From Corynebacterium amycolatum SK46 (GTDB taxonomy: Bacteria > Actinomycetota > Actinomycetes > Mycobacteriales > Mycobacteriaceae), in assembly GCF_000173655.1 (NCBI RefSeq), contig NZ_ABZU01000010.1, positions 1 to 64,000 on the forward strand: a DNA stretch of 64,000 bases. The letters run 5' to 3'. A program made the position numbers and the translations under genes. The notes under the pieces were generated by a model. That model saw nothing but the letters and a program-made list of their open reading frames with translations, was not told the origin of the DNA and ran no database searches. Shown one piece after another: positions 32,279-41,300 of the stretch (positions are counted from its first letter, which is position 1; every line of letters starts with the position of its first letter).

Positions 32279-33448
32279 TTACCAAGAGCTGGTCTCGTCG
32301 GCGTTGCCCTTCTTCCAGGTCTCCCACGGGATGTTCCAGTCGCCTAGTCCATCAACACCAGAGAGCGTCTCACCAATCGTATTCTTCACAATCACGATGT
32401 CACCGCGCTTAGTGTTGTCCAGGAACCACTTAGCGTTGGCGTCTGTGACGTTGATGCAGCCGTGAGACTGGTTGACACTGCCCTGTGCCCACGTTGACCA
32501 CGGTGCACCGTGAACGTAGATACCGGAGTAAGACATCTGCGTTGCGTAGTTAACCGGCGTGACGTAGCCACCGTTTTCCAGAGACAGGCCGTAGGTACGG
32601 GAGTCCATCACCATGGTCTCGTTGCGATCACCGATGATGTACTGGCCATTCGGAGTCGGGTGAACATTCGACCCCATAGAGATTGGCATGGAGTTTACGA
32701 CTTCACCGTTCTTTTTAATGACCATGGTCTTCGTCGCATCATCAGCGATAGCGATGACTTCATCACCGATGGTGAAGCTGGTTTCGGCGGACTCCGCACC
32801 GTACATGTCGTCGCCAAGATCCGTGCCGTAAATATCGGACTTCACGGTAACCTTGGTACCCGGCTTCCAGTACTCCTTTGGACGCCAGCGCACCTCGCTG
32901 CTATTCAGCCAGTAGAAAGCGCCTTCCACCTTAGGCTCTGTGGTCACCTTAATTGCTTCCTCAGCGGCCTTGCGGTCCGAAATACTCGCGCTGAACTTCA
33001 CAGCAATAGTCTGACCGACACCCACGGTGGAACCATCCAACGGGGACAGGTAACCATTTACCTGAGAAGTCGGCTCGACGGTGGTGAAAGAAGTAGCCAG
33101 CTTTTCTGTGCCCGAGGTGGCGTTAATCTCATAGGTCTTTGAGTAGCCCAGGGGTTCTGCAGTGGTCCACTTAGTACCACTGGAGTCGAGCTTGCCCTTG
33201 ACCTCTTTGCCCTCAGGGTTGGTCATAACAACCTTGTCCAGGCGATGTCCCTCTTTCACCTGAACCGAAACCGGGTCAACCACCGAAACATCGGTGGCGT
33301 CATCCTTCACACTGGCGACAAGACCAATGTCTGGCTTCTCCGCCTCTTGCTGCTCGGCATTATCTCCGCCGACGGTACAAGCAGCTAGCGAGACGGTGGT
33401 CGCAAATGTCACCACCGCCATCGACAGGCGCTTAAAAGATTGCCGCAT
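32279..33448 (-). CDS. L,D-transpeptidase lipoprotein (LdtMt2/LppS-like)
   Basis: A 389-residue cell-wall enzyme. The signal peptide ends in a lipobox (SLAACTV, Cys24), so it is lipid-anchored outside. Residues ~45-130 and ~130-235 are two Ig-like domains, the second with [17 protein letters not shown] and [20 protein letters not shown] typical of mycobacterial Ldts. The YkuD catalytic domain covers ~240-360 with IYVHGAPW and the active-site [15 protein letters not shown] (Cys near 331). It forms 3-3 cross-links in peptidoglycan or anchors proteins. The C-terminal [13 protein letters not shown] segment is the usual CTSD of the family. The gene is convergent with the response regulator gene. 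Confidence 0.92.
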   Translation of the reverse strand: MRQSFKRLSMAVVTFATTVSLAACTVGGDNAEQQEAEKPDIGLVASVKDDATDVSVVDPVSVQVKEGHRLDKVVMTNPEGKEVKGKLDSSGTKWTTAEPLGYSKTYEINATSGTEKLATSFTTVEPTSQVNGYLSPLDGSTVGVGQTIAVKFSASISDRKAAEEAIKVTTEPKVEGAFYWLNSSEVRWRPKEYWKPGTKVTVKSDIYGTDLGDDMYGAESAETSFTIGDEVIAIADDATKTMVIKKNGEVVNSMPISMGSNVHPTPNGQYIIGDRNETMVMDSRTYGLSLENGGYVTPVNYATQMSYSGIYVHGAPWSTWAQGSVNQSHGCINVTDANAKWFLDNTKRGDIVIVKNTIGETLSGVDGLGDWNIPWETWKKGNADETSSW

Positions 33449-34099
33449 GATCGTGCTTCACTCCAACAGTGCAATTATTAAGTAGTAAGTCCCGGGGACA
33501 CACTGCGACACACAGCGGAGTCCTGCTACAGCCCCTGGTGCGCCCTCGAAAAAGGTTTGACTACCCTGCAGCGGCACTAGCTGCCGATAAAACGCTCGCC
33601 CTAACTAAAAAGCCTTATTGATTGCCCAATCGCAGCTTTCAACTCCTCACAGGGCGCAGCACGCAAAGTAGCCCAACGGTTCCTACAGTTAACCCTCTGA
33701 AAAATTGCTGTGCAACCCCAAAAAAACGGGGCACTTCAACCGACCTGGGAAAACAGCGCACCCTTGAAGCTGCGTTACCGAAAAGTAATCAGTTCGCTAT
33801 CCAAAAGTGCCACCGGACGCTTCCGGACATTACTAAACACCGCCGAACGTCACTACGGCATCTATGCACGCTCCCGACGTTGATGACCTTGATACAGCCC
33901 CACCCCACTTTGAGGATTTTCAAACTTTTTTTGAACTTTTTTCAAACGGTTGCGCAAAACCCTTCAAAAAACATGCAAAAACATCAACTCAAAAACAGCA
34001 CCTGACCAGCCGATTTTACAAACAATCAGAAACCTGGTTATATATCTCTTCGTTGCCAGCGAGGAGCTCACACAGAGAGCACCGAGCAGGAAACAGCAA
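33449..34099 (+). other. 650-base gap between ldt and tRNA-Lys
   Basis: No convincing gene. The longest forward frame (33622-34005) is Thr/Ser/Pro/Lys-mixed with no motif and no ribosome binding site. The segment becomes A/T-rich with oligo-A and oligo-T runs at 33915-33985 and contains TATATA-like bases near 34038, which may serve as the tRNA promoter. A short CCCC-A7C-GGGG hairpin lies near 33716-33734. Confidence 0.6.
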
Positions 34100-34172
<73 letters not shown>

Positions 34173-34179
34173 CAGTACA

Positions 34180-34213
34180 GACCGGGAAGGTAGAAATACC
34201 CTCCCGGTCTTTG
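34180..34213 (+). terminator. terminator of tRNA-Lys
   Basis: GACCGGGA (34180-34187) pairs with TCCCGGTC (34202-34209), extended by GG/CC after one mismatch, and followed by TTT. Confidence 0.8.
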
Positions 34214-34291
34214 TGTTGTATAACAAGCGCAGGCGCCAACTTGCACCCCACGCTTGCGCCCCACACCTGCTCAAACAAGGGTTAGATACGC

Positions 34292-34332
34292 AAAAGCGCA
34301 CGCCCCCAGGTAACCACCCGAAGCGCGTGCGC
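34292..34332 (-). terminator. terminator of the DUF3618 gene
   Basis: GCGCACGC (34296-34303) pairs with GCGTGCGC (34325-34332). On the minus strand the stem is followed by TTTT. It lies 15 bases after the DUF3618 stop. Confidence 0.75.
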
Positions 34333-34346
34333 TATATCCCGAAAAA

Positions 34347-34628
34347 CTACTTAGCAGCAGTCTCAATCATCTCGCGAATGCGGTCGATTTCCTTGCTGCG
34401 ATTGCGGTTGCGACGAATGCCCATTGCGATGCCGCCAACAACGAGTGCGGCAACGACGCCCAGTGCTGCCTGCACCTTCGGCTCATTCAGAGCATCGAGA
34501 ACGCGGGTCTTTGCGTCATCCGCAACGTTCTTCGGATTCGTTCGCACGGTTAGCTCATCCAGAGTACGGGCGAGCTGGTTACGGTTACGCTCAATATCGC
34601 GCTGGATATCTTCAATGCTGCGAGCCAC
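34347..34628 (-). CDS. DUF3618 family small membrane protein
   Basis: A 93-residue protein. Residues 1-35 match the DUF3618 signature: SIEDIQRDIERNRNQLARTL then DELTVRTNPKNV, an amphipathic helix. One membrane helix follows at residues 53-70 (VQAALGVVAALVVGGIAMG), and then a basic tail (IRRNRNRSKEIDRI). It is probably a membrane-attached helical protein; the role is not known to me. It is divergent from bcp, a pairing that is common in corynebacteria. RBS AGGGAG sits just before the start. Confidence 0.85.
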   Translation of the reverse strand: MARSIEDIQRDIERNRNQLARTLDELTVRTNPKNVADDAKTRVLDALNEPKVQAALGVVAALVVGGIAMGIRRNRNRSKEIDRIREMIETAAK

Positions 34629-34778
34629 GTAAACTCCCTAAAAAGTTGAATATCTAAAGTGATTGTTCGCCTAAAAGACTAACACTTCCACTACAGCAAC
34701 GTGGGCGAGCACGGGGAAAAACTCAACGCATTGCTTCAGAGTCGACACGCACCGCTCCAGAGTCGATACGATGAAGCC

Positions 34779-35306
34779 ATGACTACTTCTTCCTCCAGCG
34801 ACAAAGAATACGGCCAGAACAACATCCGTCTGGAAGCTGGCGACCCTGCCCCAGCGTTTACTCTTTTCAACGACGCCGAAGAGCAGGTTTCTCTGTCGGA
34901 CTACGCGGGCAAGCCCGTGCTGATTTACTTCTACCCGCGGGCCAACACCCCAGGTTGCACCACTGAGGCATGCGACTTCCGCGATGAATCCGCAGCCCTG
35001 AATGATGCCGGCATTCCTGTCGTAGGTATTTCTCCGGACAAGCCGGCGAAACTCGCAAAGTTCCGTGAGGACCACGGCTTGAACTTCACCCTCCTGTCCG
35101 ATCCAGACAAGGAAACCATGACCGCGTTCGGCGCTTTCGGCGAGAAGAAGAACTACGGCAAGGTTGTTCAGGGCGTCATCCGCTCGACTTTCTTGGTCGA
35201 TGCCGAAGGCGAAATTGAAAAGGCCTGGTACAACGTTCGCGCCAAGGGGCACGTCCAGCGCGTACTGCGTGATTTGGGCGTGGAATCACAGGCTTCCGAA
35301 AGCTAG
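34779..35306 (+). CDS. bcp: thiol peroxidase, peroxiredoxin Q/BCP
   Basis: A 175-residue peroxiredoxin from MTTSSSSDKEYG; the earlier in-frame Met lies in non-conserved sequence. The peroxidatic Cys is in YPRANTPGCTTEACDFRDE and a resolving Cys lies five residues later (C-T-T-E-A-C), as in atypical 2-Cys BCPs. The conserved Arg is in YGKVVQGVIRSTFLVD. It reduces hydroperoxides using thioredoxin or mycoredoxin in the cytosol. The order bcp then fasR matches C. glutamicum as I recall it. Confidence 0.94.
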   Translation: MTTSSSSDKEYGQNNIRLEAGDPAPAFTLFNDAEEQVSLSDYAGKPVLIYFYPRANTPGCTTEACDFRDESAALNDAGIPVVGISPDKPAKLAKFREDHGLNFTLLSDPDKETMTAFGAFGEKKNYGKVVQGVIRSTFLVDAEGEIEKAWYNVRAKGHVQRVLRDLGVESQASES

Positions 35307-35381
35307 CTGGCCGCAAGGCCTGCTCTGGCCCCGGCCCCCAACTCTCATCTCACATCATCCCGATTAGACGGTTTCGTAGTA

Positions 35382-36041
35382 GTGACTCAATCCCAGGACG
35401 CACCGAACATTCTTCGTCCCCGTCGCACTCCGGCTCAGCAACGTAGCCGCGAGCGGTACGCGCGCATGCTCAGCTCGGCACGCACAGTGCTCATCGAGCA
35501 CGGGTTTGAGTCTTTCACTTTCGACGAAGTCGCTCGCATCGCAGATATCCCCATTGGCACGCTCTACCAATTCTTCGCAAACAAGTATGTGATGATTTGC
35601 GAGCTCGACCGCCAGGACACTGCGGCCGTCATCGAGGAAGTCTCACGTTTCGGAGAAAGAGTCCCGACCCTGAAATGGCCGGAGTTTCTCTCGGAGTTCA
35701 TCGACCACTTGGCAAAGCTCTGGCGCGAGGACGTTTCTAGAAGAGCCGTATGGCTGGCCGTTCAATCAACGCCCGCCACACGCGCGACCGCAGAAGACAC
35801 GAAGTCACGCCTGGTCACCGAGATTTCAAAGGTGTTGCGCCCGCTGGTGCCGTCGTCAAGCGATGCGGAACTGAACTTCATCTCCGACCTCATGATTAAC
35901 GCCACGTACGCCCTACTGAATTATGCGGTGGATCATCCGGGAAGCGATGCTGAGCGGGAAGCTCATTACGAGCTGACGGTGCAGGAAATCAAACGCATGA
36001 CAATCTCTTATCTCATGAGCGTCGCAGAGGCAGCAGACTAG
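35382..36041 (+). CDS. fasR: TetR-type fatty acid synthesis regulator, FasR-like
   Basis: A 219-residue TetR regulator with GTG start. The DNA-binding domain is at residues 18-65: QQRSRERYARMLSSARTV, FESFTFDEVARIADIPIGTLY, here split as FESFTFDEVARIAD and IPIGTLYQFFANKYVMI. The C-terminal domain (SEFIDHLAKLWREDVSRRAVWL and DLMINATYALLNYAVDHPG) resembles the acyl-CoA-responsive FasR of C. glutamicum and M. tuberculosis. In C. glutamicum FasR represses fas and acc genes; the single FAS-I gene of this genome lies 10 kb away. Assignment rests on position after bcp and on overall similarity. Its operator near the fas start at 47514 was not identified by eye. Confidence 0.8.
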   Translation: MTQSQDAPNILRPRRTPAQQRSRERYARMLSSARTVLIEHGFESFTFDEVARIADIPIGTLYQFFANKYVMICELDRQDTAAVIEEVSRFGERVPTLKWPEFLSEFIDHLAKLWREDVSRRAVWLAVQSTPATRATAEDTKSRLVTEISKVLRPLVPSSSDAELNFISDLMINATYALLNYAVDHPGSDAEREAHYELTVQEIKRMTISYLMSVAEAAD

Positions 36042-36094
36042 AGAGCACCCCTCGCCCACCTCGGCAGGGGCATTTATTGCCCTTATCAATACGC

Positions 36095-36113
36095 GGAGGG
36101 TAGGCTTGCCTTA
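36095..36113. promoter_or_regulatory. candidate DtxR box upstream of the surface protein gene
   Basis: The 19-mer GGAGGGTAGGCTTGCCTTA matches the DtxR consensus TTAGGTTAGGCTAACCTAA at 13 of 19 positions, including the AGG and CCT arms and the central TAGGCT. It lies about 90 bases before the start of the repeat-bearing surface protein gene, in the only intergenic space before it. It suggests iron-dependent repression. Confidence 0.5.
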
Positions 36114-36201
36114 GTTTACGCTTTACTCTGGTCAGCGCGGTGGGGTTCCCTGTTTTTCACCGCGCCTGCGCCGGAACTCCCAAACAGAATCAGAGGTTCA
36201 C

Positions 36202-37944
36202 ATGTCCACGACGCAGGGCGCTTTCCGACGGAGCCTGCTTCCCCGCTCTATTGTTCTAGCTTCGGCAATCGTAGTGAGTACGGGATTCCTACCCGCAGTC
36301 CCCGCATCGGCACAGTCACTGCCATCGATTGGACAGCTCGGCGGTTCGCTCCCCAGCATCGGCGACCTTCTCGGCGGTAGCACCAATCAGTCTGAGCGCC
36401 AGCTCTCCGTGACCCCCGCCACCGATCTGTCCGACGGCGCCACCGTGACCATCAAGGGAGTCGGCTACCCCGCTAACGCAAATATTTACCTGGCCCAGAC
36501 AATCGAGAAGCCAAAGTCGGGCTACCCCTCGACCTACGGCGAAGCGGCCAAGGTGACGGTCGGCGCTGACGGAAGTTTTACGCAGGAGATGAAGGTCGCG
36601 ACCAGCTTTGGCGATGTCGACTGCACCTCTACCCAGTGCTATGTAGCCTCCTTTACCGCGTTCCCTAATCTTTCGGACCGCAGCAATGACCAGTGGGTAC
36701 CCATCACTTTCAAGGCGGGTGCTACTTCCCATGCTGCTCAATCGCAGGGAGCCAACGGCACAGCACCGAGCGGTGGCCAAAGCGCTGGTTCGGGCGCACA
36801 GTCACCGTCGCAGTCACGGAGTAACGCATCGGTGAGCCTGTCCAAGACCTCAGACTTGGACCCGAGCGGCGACACCATTCGAGTCGAAGGCAAGGGATTC
36901 AAAACCTCTGGACCGGGCATCTACGTCGGTATCGCGCAAAATGACCAGATGGATGTGACCAACGCCGATTCCTTCGGCCCGGATACCCAGTTTGTGTCTA
37001 CCTCTCGCGGCAACCTGAAGTCCGACGGCAGCTTCAGCGTGGATCTTCCGGTCAGCGCGAAGTTCGGCACGGCAGATTGCATGAAGAACGCTTGCTCGGT
37101 CTACACCATTGCTGCTCACGGTTCTTCCGACCGCAGCCAGGACACAGCGACCGCGGTATCGTTTGCCGGCGGAGCTGCCAAGCAGGACGCTACCCTGCCC
37201 TCCGGCGGTGGCTCCTCACAGTCCGCAGGCAGCGCAAGCTCCGGCACCAGTAGCAGCACAGGGTCTAGTGGAACGAGTAGCACCAGCGCTTCCAGCGGCT
37301 CCAGCAGCTCCAACGGCAGCAGCTCCTCGACCGGCGCCCCGTCGGTGAGCCTGTCCACCACGGAACTGAACCCATCGGGCAGCACCGCAATTGCCGTCTC
37401 CGGCACCGGATTCAAGACCAGCGGCAACGGCATCTACGTCGCAGTGGCCGAGAAGAACAAGTTCTCCACCACCAACGCTGATGCTTTCTCCGCCGCTGAG
37501 TTTGTCCGCACCTCCCAGATGTCCTCCGACGGCAGCTTCTCTACAACGCTCAACGTCGAGGCCGTCACCTCGGCCGCCAACTGCGTCGAAAATGACTGCG
37601 CACTCTACACCTTTGCTGCTCACGGTTCCTCCGACCGCAGCCAGGACACGGCCACGGACCTCAGCGTCGGCGGCTCCGCCAAGGAACGCGAAGAAGCTGT
37701 GAAGGCCGGCGCCTCCAAGACCGGAGAGGCCAAGGCCAGCGGCGCATCCAAGGCATCTGGCAAGGCTTCCGCAAAGTCCAACGCTTCCGGTAATGGGCTC
37801 GACGAAGCTGATGTGCAGACTCAGCAGGCCGCGACCAGCTCTCCGCTCCAAACAGCCGCAGTCGCCGGAACCGGCGCAATCCTGGGCGCGCTAATCTTCG
37901 GTGCCGGCATCCTGGTCGGTCGCCGTCAAAAGTCCGTCGATTAG
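36202..37944 (+). CDS. membrane-anchored surface protein with three Cys-paired repeats
   Basis: A 580-residue secreted protein. A signal peptide covers residues 1-37 (cleavage after PASAQS). Three Ig/neocarzinostatin-like repeats lie at ~68-170, ~208-320 and ~384-490. Each has DLxPSGDTIRVEGKGF-like strands, a GIYVGIAQ strand, an SDGSF hairpin, and a closing Cys pair (DCTSTQC, DCMKNAC, NCVENDC) followed in repeats 2 and 3 by AAHGSSDRSQDTAT. Ser/Gly-rich linkers separate them (the longest at ~340-383). A Lys/Ala/Ser-rich stalk (~495-540) leads to a C-terminal membrane helix (AAVAGTGAILGALIFGAGIL) and a basic tail. A DtxR-box-like site upstream hints at iron-regulated expression and thus at heme or iron capture, which is inference; the HtaA heme domain itself was not recognised. 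Confidence 0.85.
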   Translation: MSTTQGAFRRSLLPRSIVLASAIVVSTGFLPAVPASAQSLPSIGQLGGSLPSIGDLLGGSTNQSERQLSVTPATDLSDGATVTIKGVGYPANANIYLAQTIEKPKSGYPSTYGEAAKVTVGADGSFTQEMKVATSFGDVDCTSTQCYVASFTAFPNLSDRSNDQWVPITFKAGATSHAAQSQGANGTAPSGGQSAGSGAQSPSQSRSNASVSLSKTSDLDPSGDTIRVEGKGFKTSGPGIYVGIAQNDQMDVTNADSFGPDTQFVSTSRGNLKSDGSFSVDLPVSAKFGTADCMKNACSVYTIAAHGSSDRSQDTATAVSFAGGAAKQDATLPSGGGSSQSAGSASSGTSSSTGSSGTSSTSASSGSSSSNGSSSSTGAPSVSLSTTELNPSGSTAIAVSGTGFKTSGNGIYVAVAEKNKFSTTNADAFSAAEFVRTSQMSSDGSFSTTLNVEAVTSAANCVENDCALYTFAAHGSSDRSQDTATDLSVGGSAKEREEAVKAGASKTGEAKASGASKASGKASAKSNASGNGLDEADVQTQQAATSSPLQTAAVAGTGAILGALIFGAGILVGRRQKSVD

Positions 37945-37956
37945 CACTGCGCCGGA

Positions 37957-38361
37957 CTAGTCCAAGCGTACGACGGCGATTGCGTAGTCGCCGTCGTGCG
38001 AGATGCTTAACGACGGCCCCAGCTGCCATTCCTGATCGTGGAAATGGCGGCTCACAGCTCCGTGGAGACTGATGCTCACGCGACCGTAGGCATCCGGCTG
38101 CACCTCTATTTCCCGCCAGTCCAGCTGATCTCGCGCAATCGGCGGTTGGCTGCCGAAGAGAGTCTGCGACCAGGCCTTGATGAAGGCTTCCTTCGCAGCC
38201 CAGCGGCCCGCTAAGTGACGCGCCAGCGCGCCGCCGACTGCTCCGCGGCGCCTAGCTACCAGTAGCTCCGCAGGCGTGAAAACCGCCTGCGCGAACTGAC
38301 TGCCTGGCATTTTCAGCTGCTCTTCGAAGCCCGGAATATAGACGAGGTCTACGCCAATCAT
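37957..38361 (-). CDS. acpS: holo-[acyl-carrier-protein] synthase
   Basis: A 134-residue AcpS-type phosphopantetheinyl transferase that attaches the 4'-phosphopantetheine arm of CoA to acyl carrier domains. Signatures: MIGVDLVYIPGFE at the N-terminus (the Asp binds Mg2+), ARHLAGRWAAKEAFIKAW with the second metal ligand Glu, and the closing SLSISHDGDYAIAVV. Its ATG overlaps the fas stop codon by four bases (38358-38361), so the two are translationally coupled and AcpS is made together with its substrate, the FAS-I ACP domain. This fas-acpS arrangement is standard in corynebacteria and mycobacteria. Confidence 0.95.
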   Translation of the reverse strand: MIGVDLVYIPGFEEQLKMPGSQFAQAVFTPAELLVARRRGAVGGALARHLAGRWAAKEAFIKAWSQTLFGSQPPIARDQLDWREIEVQPDAYGRVSISLHGAVSRHFHDQEWQLGPSLSISHDGDYAIAVVRLD

Positions 38362-41300
38362 GGCTGGAGGACACCATCGATCAGACGGGCGCCGTCGGAA
38401 AGCAGAACTGCTTTTTCCAAAGCAGCGGGTGAACCGAACCGACCACCGTCCGCGAGGTTTCGCTCGCGTGGACGCTCGTAGAGGGCTTCTCCACCGTAAA
38501 TAGCCTCATCAATGCGACGCAGACCAGCCGCTTCGCGGTTGTGCGCCGCGGACCGCCAACGCTCCGCAGCCTCAGCGCCATCGTGCTGCACTATCGCTTG
38601 GTAGAAAGCTTCCGGATGCACGACTGCCACCAGTGCCGAGACATGTCCGAACCCGAGCGAGGTAACAAAGCCAGCCTTCAGCGGCAACGTATTGCCGAAA
38701 TCGACTGCCTTCGTTGGCCATACCAGACGCGAATGCTCAGCCAATGCGGGATCGACGCAGTCCAGCGATCGATTACCTGGCACAATGCCGCTGCGCAATA
38801 CCTGAGTCAGACCAATGATCTGGAACGCTGCAGCTCCACCCTTAGCGTGTCCGGTCAGCGATTTCTGAGAGACCACCAGCAGCGGGTTAGAGCGCTCACG
38901 ACCGAGTTCATCTGCAATGCGTTCATGCAGTTCGGACTCATTGGGGTCGTTGGCATTGGTCGAGGTGTCGTGCTTGGACAACACCGCGACCTGATCCGCA
39001 GTGACATCGAGTGATGCAAGGGCGCGAGCCAAGCGAGACTTCTCGCCGCCCTGAGCTGCCGCTAGCGCACCCAAACCCGGCGCCGGAATGGACGTGTGCG
39101 CGCCGTCGGCGAAGGACTGGGCGTATGCGACGGCACCCAGCACGGGGAGCCCCAAGTCACGAGCGATGTCTCCGCGAGCCAACAGCACCGTGCCACCGCC
39201 TTGCGATTCCACAAAGCCTCCGCGTCGACGATCATTCGGCCTGGAGATGTACGCATGGTCGATGCCTTTGTTTTCCATGGTGGCGGAGTCAGCGGTGGCG
39301 GCCATGTCGCCGAAACCTGTGATTCCCTCTGTGGACAGGTCATCGAAGCCACCTGCGACAACAAAATCTGCCTTACCCAGGGCAATCTTGTCGACACCCT
39401 CCTCCACCGACACCGCTGCCGTCGCACAGGCTGCGACAGGGTGAATCATTTGCCCGTAGCCACCGACATACGACTGCATAACGTGGGCGGCAATAACATT
39501 TGGCAATGCCTCCTGCAGGACGTCATTGGCTCGCGGTTGCCCCAGCAGACCGTCGATGTAGAGACTGCGCAGCGACTCCATCGCACCGATGCCTGTGCCC
39601 TGTGTCGACGACACTCGCGCCGGGTTGACCGCTTCCAGCAGTTGCGCTGGGCTGAAGCCCGATGACAGGAACGCATCGACAGTACAGACAATGTTCCACA
39701 AGCTCACGCGGTCCAGATTGTCCATCATGTCTGCCGGAATACCGTAGCGTGCCGGGTCAAAGCCCTGCGGAATTTGACCGCCAACATAGCGGCTCATCGC
39801 CATTCGGCGTGGAACCTGAACTGGCGTGCCAGCGGCTCGTGTCACAAGCCACTGCCCTGTCTCGGCATCGAAGCTCGCAGTGGTGTTGTCCGGGTTGGAA
39901 CTGACAAATGTCTCCGCTGCCGCGCGGTCACGCACCGCAAAGCTCAACGCACGATCCAGGTAGACCGTGGTCAGCTCAGTCATCGTATTGTCAACCAAAT
40001 CGCCATCATCGGCGTAACGACGCACACCAACTCGCGCCAGCACTTCATCGCGGTAACGCGAAGCAATGTCGCTTTCTGCCAACGGTTGCCCGTCGGCATC
40101 GCGCCAGCCACCCTCATAGGAAATCAGCCCCATTGACCAGGCTAATTCCACAATTCCTGCTGCAGAAATATCATCGACTTCAGCCTCAAAACGCGTCCGG
40201 GAAGAACCGTACGGCCCAAGCTCACCGGCGCCCACAATGACCACCATGTCCTCCGGAGCCGCCGCGATATCACCAAAGGTCGGTGTTGTCTGCGGAATTG
40301 GTCGGCGTGGACTTGGCAGGCCGCTCAAAACACGGCTTGACGACGGTTCCTGCGAGCGCGCCCCGCTGGCAGTCTCGGAGTTTTGAGCTGTTGGGGCAGC
40401 CACCTGCGCAGCCTCCTGCGCCAATTGCGCAATGTTGAGGTCAACGTCACCCAATCCGCCGGTGAGATCGGCCTGAATCGGGCGGATTTGTGCCTTCTGC
40501 CGAGCCTCCGAGCTCGCCAGCTCAATGAGTTCAGCTGCCATTTCTTCGGTGGAGAAGGTGCGAACTCCCTTTGCTTCCACTGCAGCAACCAGCGGATCGT
40601 TTCCACCCATCAGATTGGTTCCTCGAACCCAACCAATCTGTGCATGAGCGAGAGTGGTGCGGGTACGCCAAGCGTCCTCCACATTCCAGCGCGCCACCAT
40701 TGCATCGAGCGCAGCCTTGGCTTCACCATAGGCACCATCGCCGCCGAAGCGACCACGGTTCGGTGAACCCGGCAGCACCACATGCAAACGATGCTGCAGA
40801 TTATTGTCCCCGCCAAGTGCTGACATCCCTGCGATGAGTCGTTCCACCGACCACAGAAGCAGACGCATCTGGGTCTCGGACGCAGGACCGGCGTCGGCAA
40901 GCGAGCCTGAGACCGTAGGTGCCGCGAACGGGAATAGCAGCGTAGGTGACAGTGCGGGCTTGGTCACGACCACTTCCGCACCAATCGTCGTAGTCTGTTC
41001 GGTTCCAATCCAGTCGATAAGGGAATCCAGGTCCTGGAAGCTGGACAGGTTCGCCGGTATTACCCACAGTTTCGCCTCGCCCTGCGCATGCATGCGGTAA
41101 AGCTGCTTGTAGAAGCTCAGGCGTTCATGTCCAAGGCGTGAGGTAGTGACAACAACGGTTGCTCCCTGAGACAAAAGCTGTGCAGCCACGGCAGCACCAA
41201 TCGAATTTGGCGATGCACCGGTAACAACAGCGATGTCGGCATTCAACGGCAGTTCGTCCACATTCGTGATGACCTCATCCGCCAGCTGGCGGTAGATACT

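Noticed and set aside
33622..34005. 127-codon forward frame in the gap before tRNA-Lys
   Set aside because: No ribosome binding site, composition unlike proteins nearby, passes through oligo-A/T runs, and no motif.
36202..37944. HtaA-type heme-binding repeats in the surface protein
   Set aside because: The repeats have an Ig/neocarzinostatin-like pattern with a closing Cys pair and lack the aromatic-rich HtaA pattern, so only a generic surface-protein label is given.
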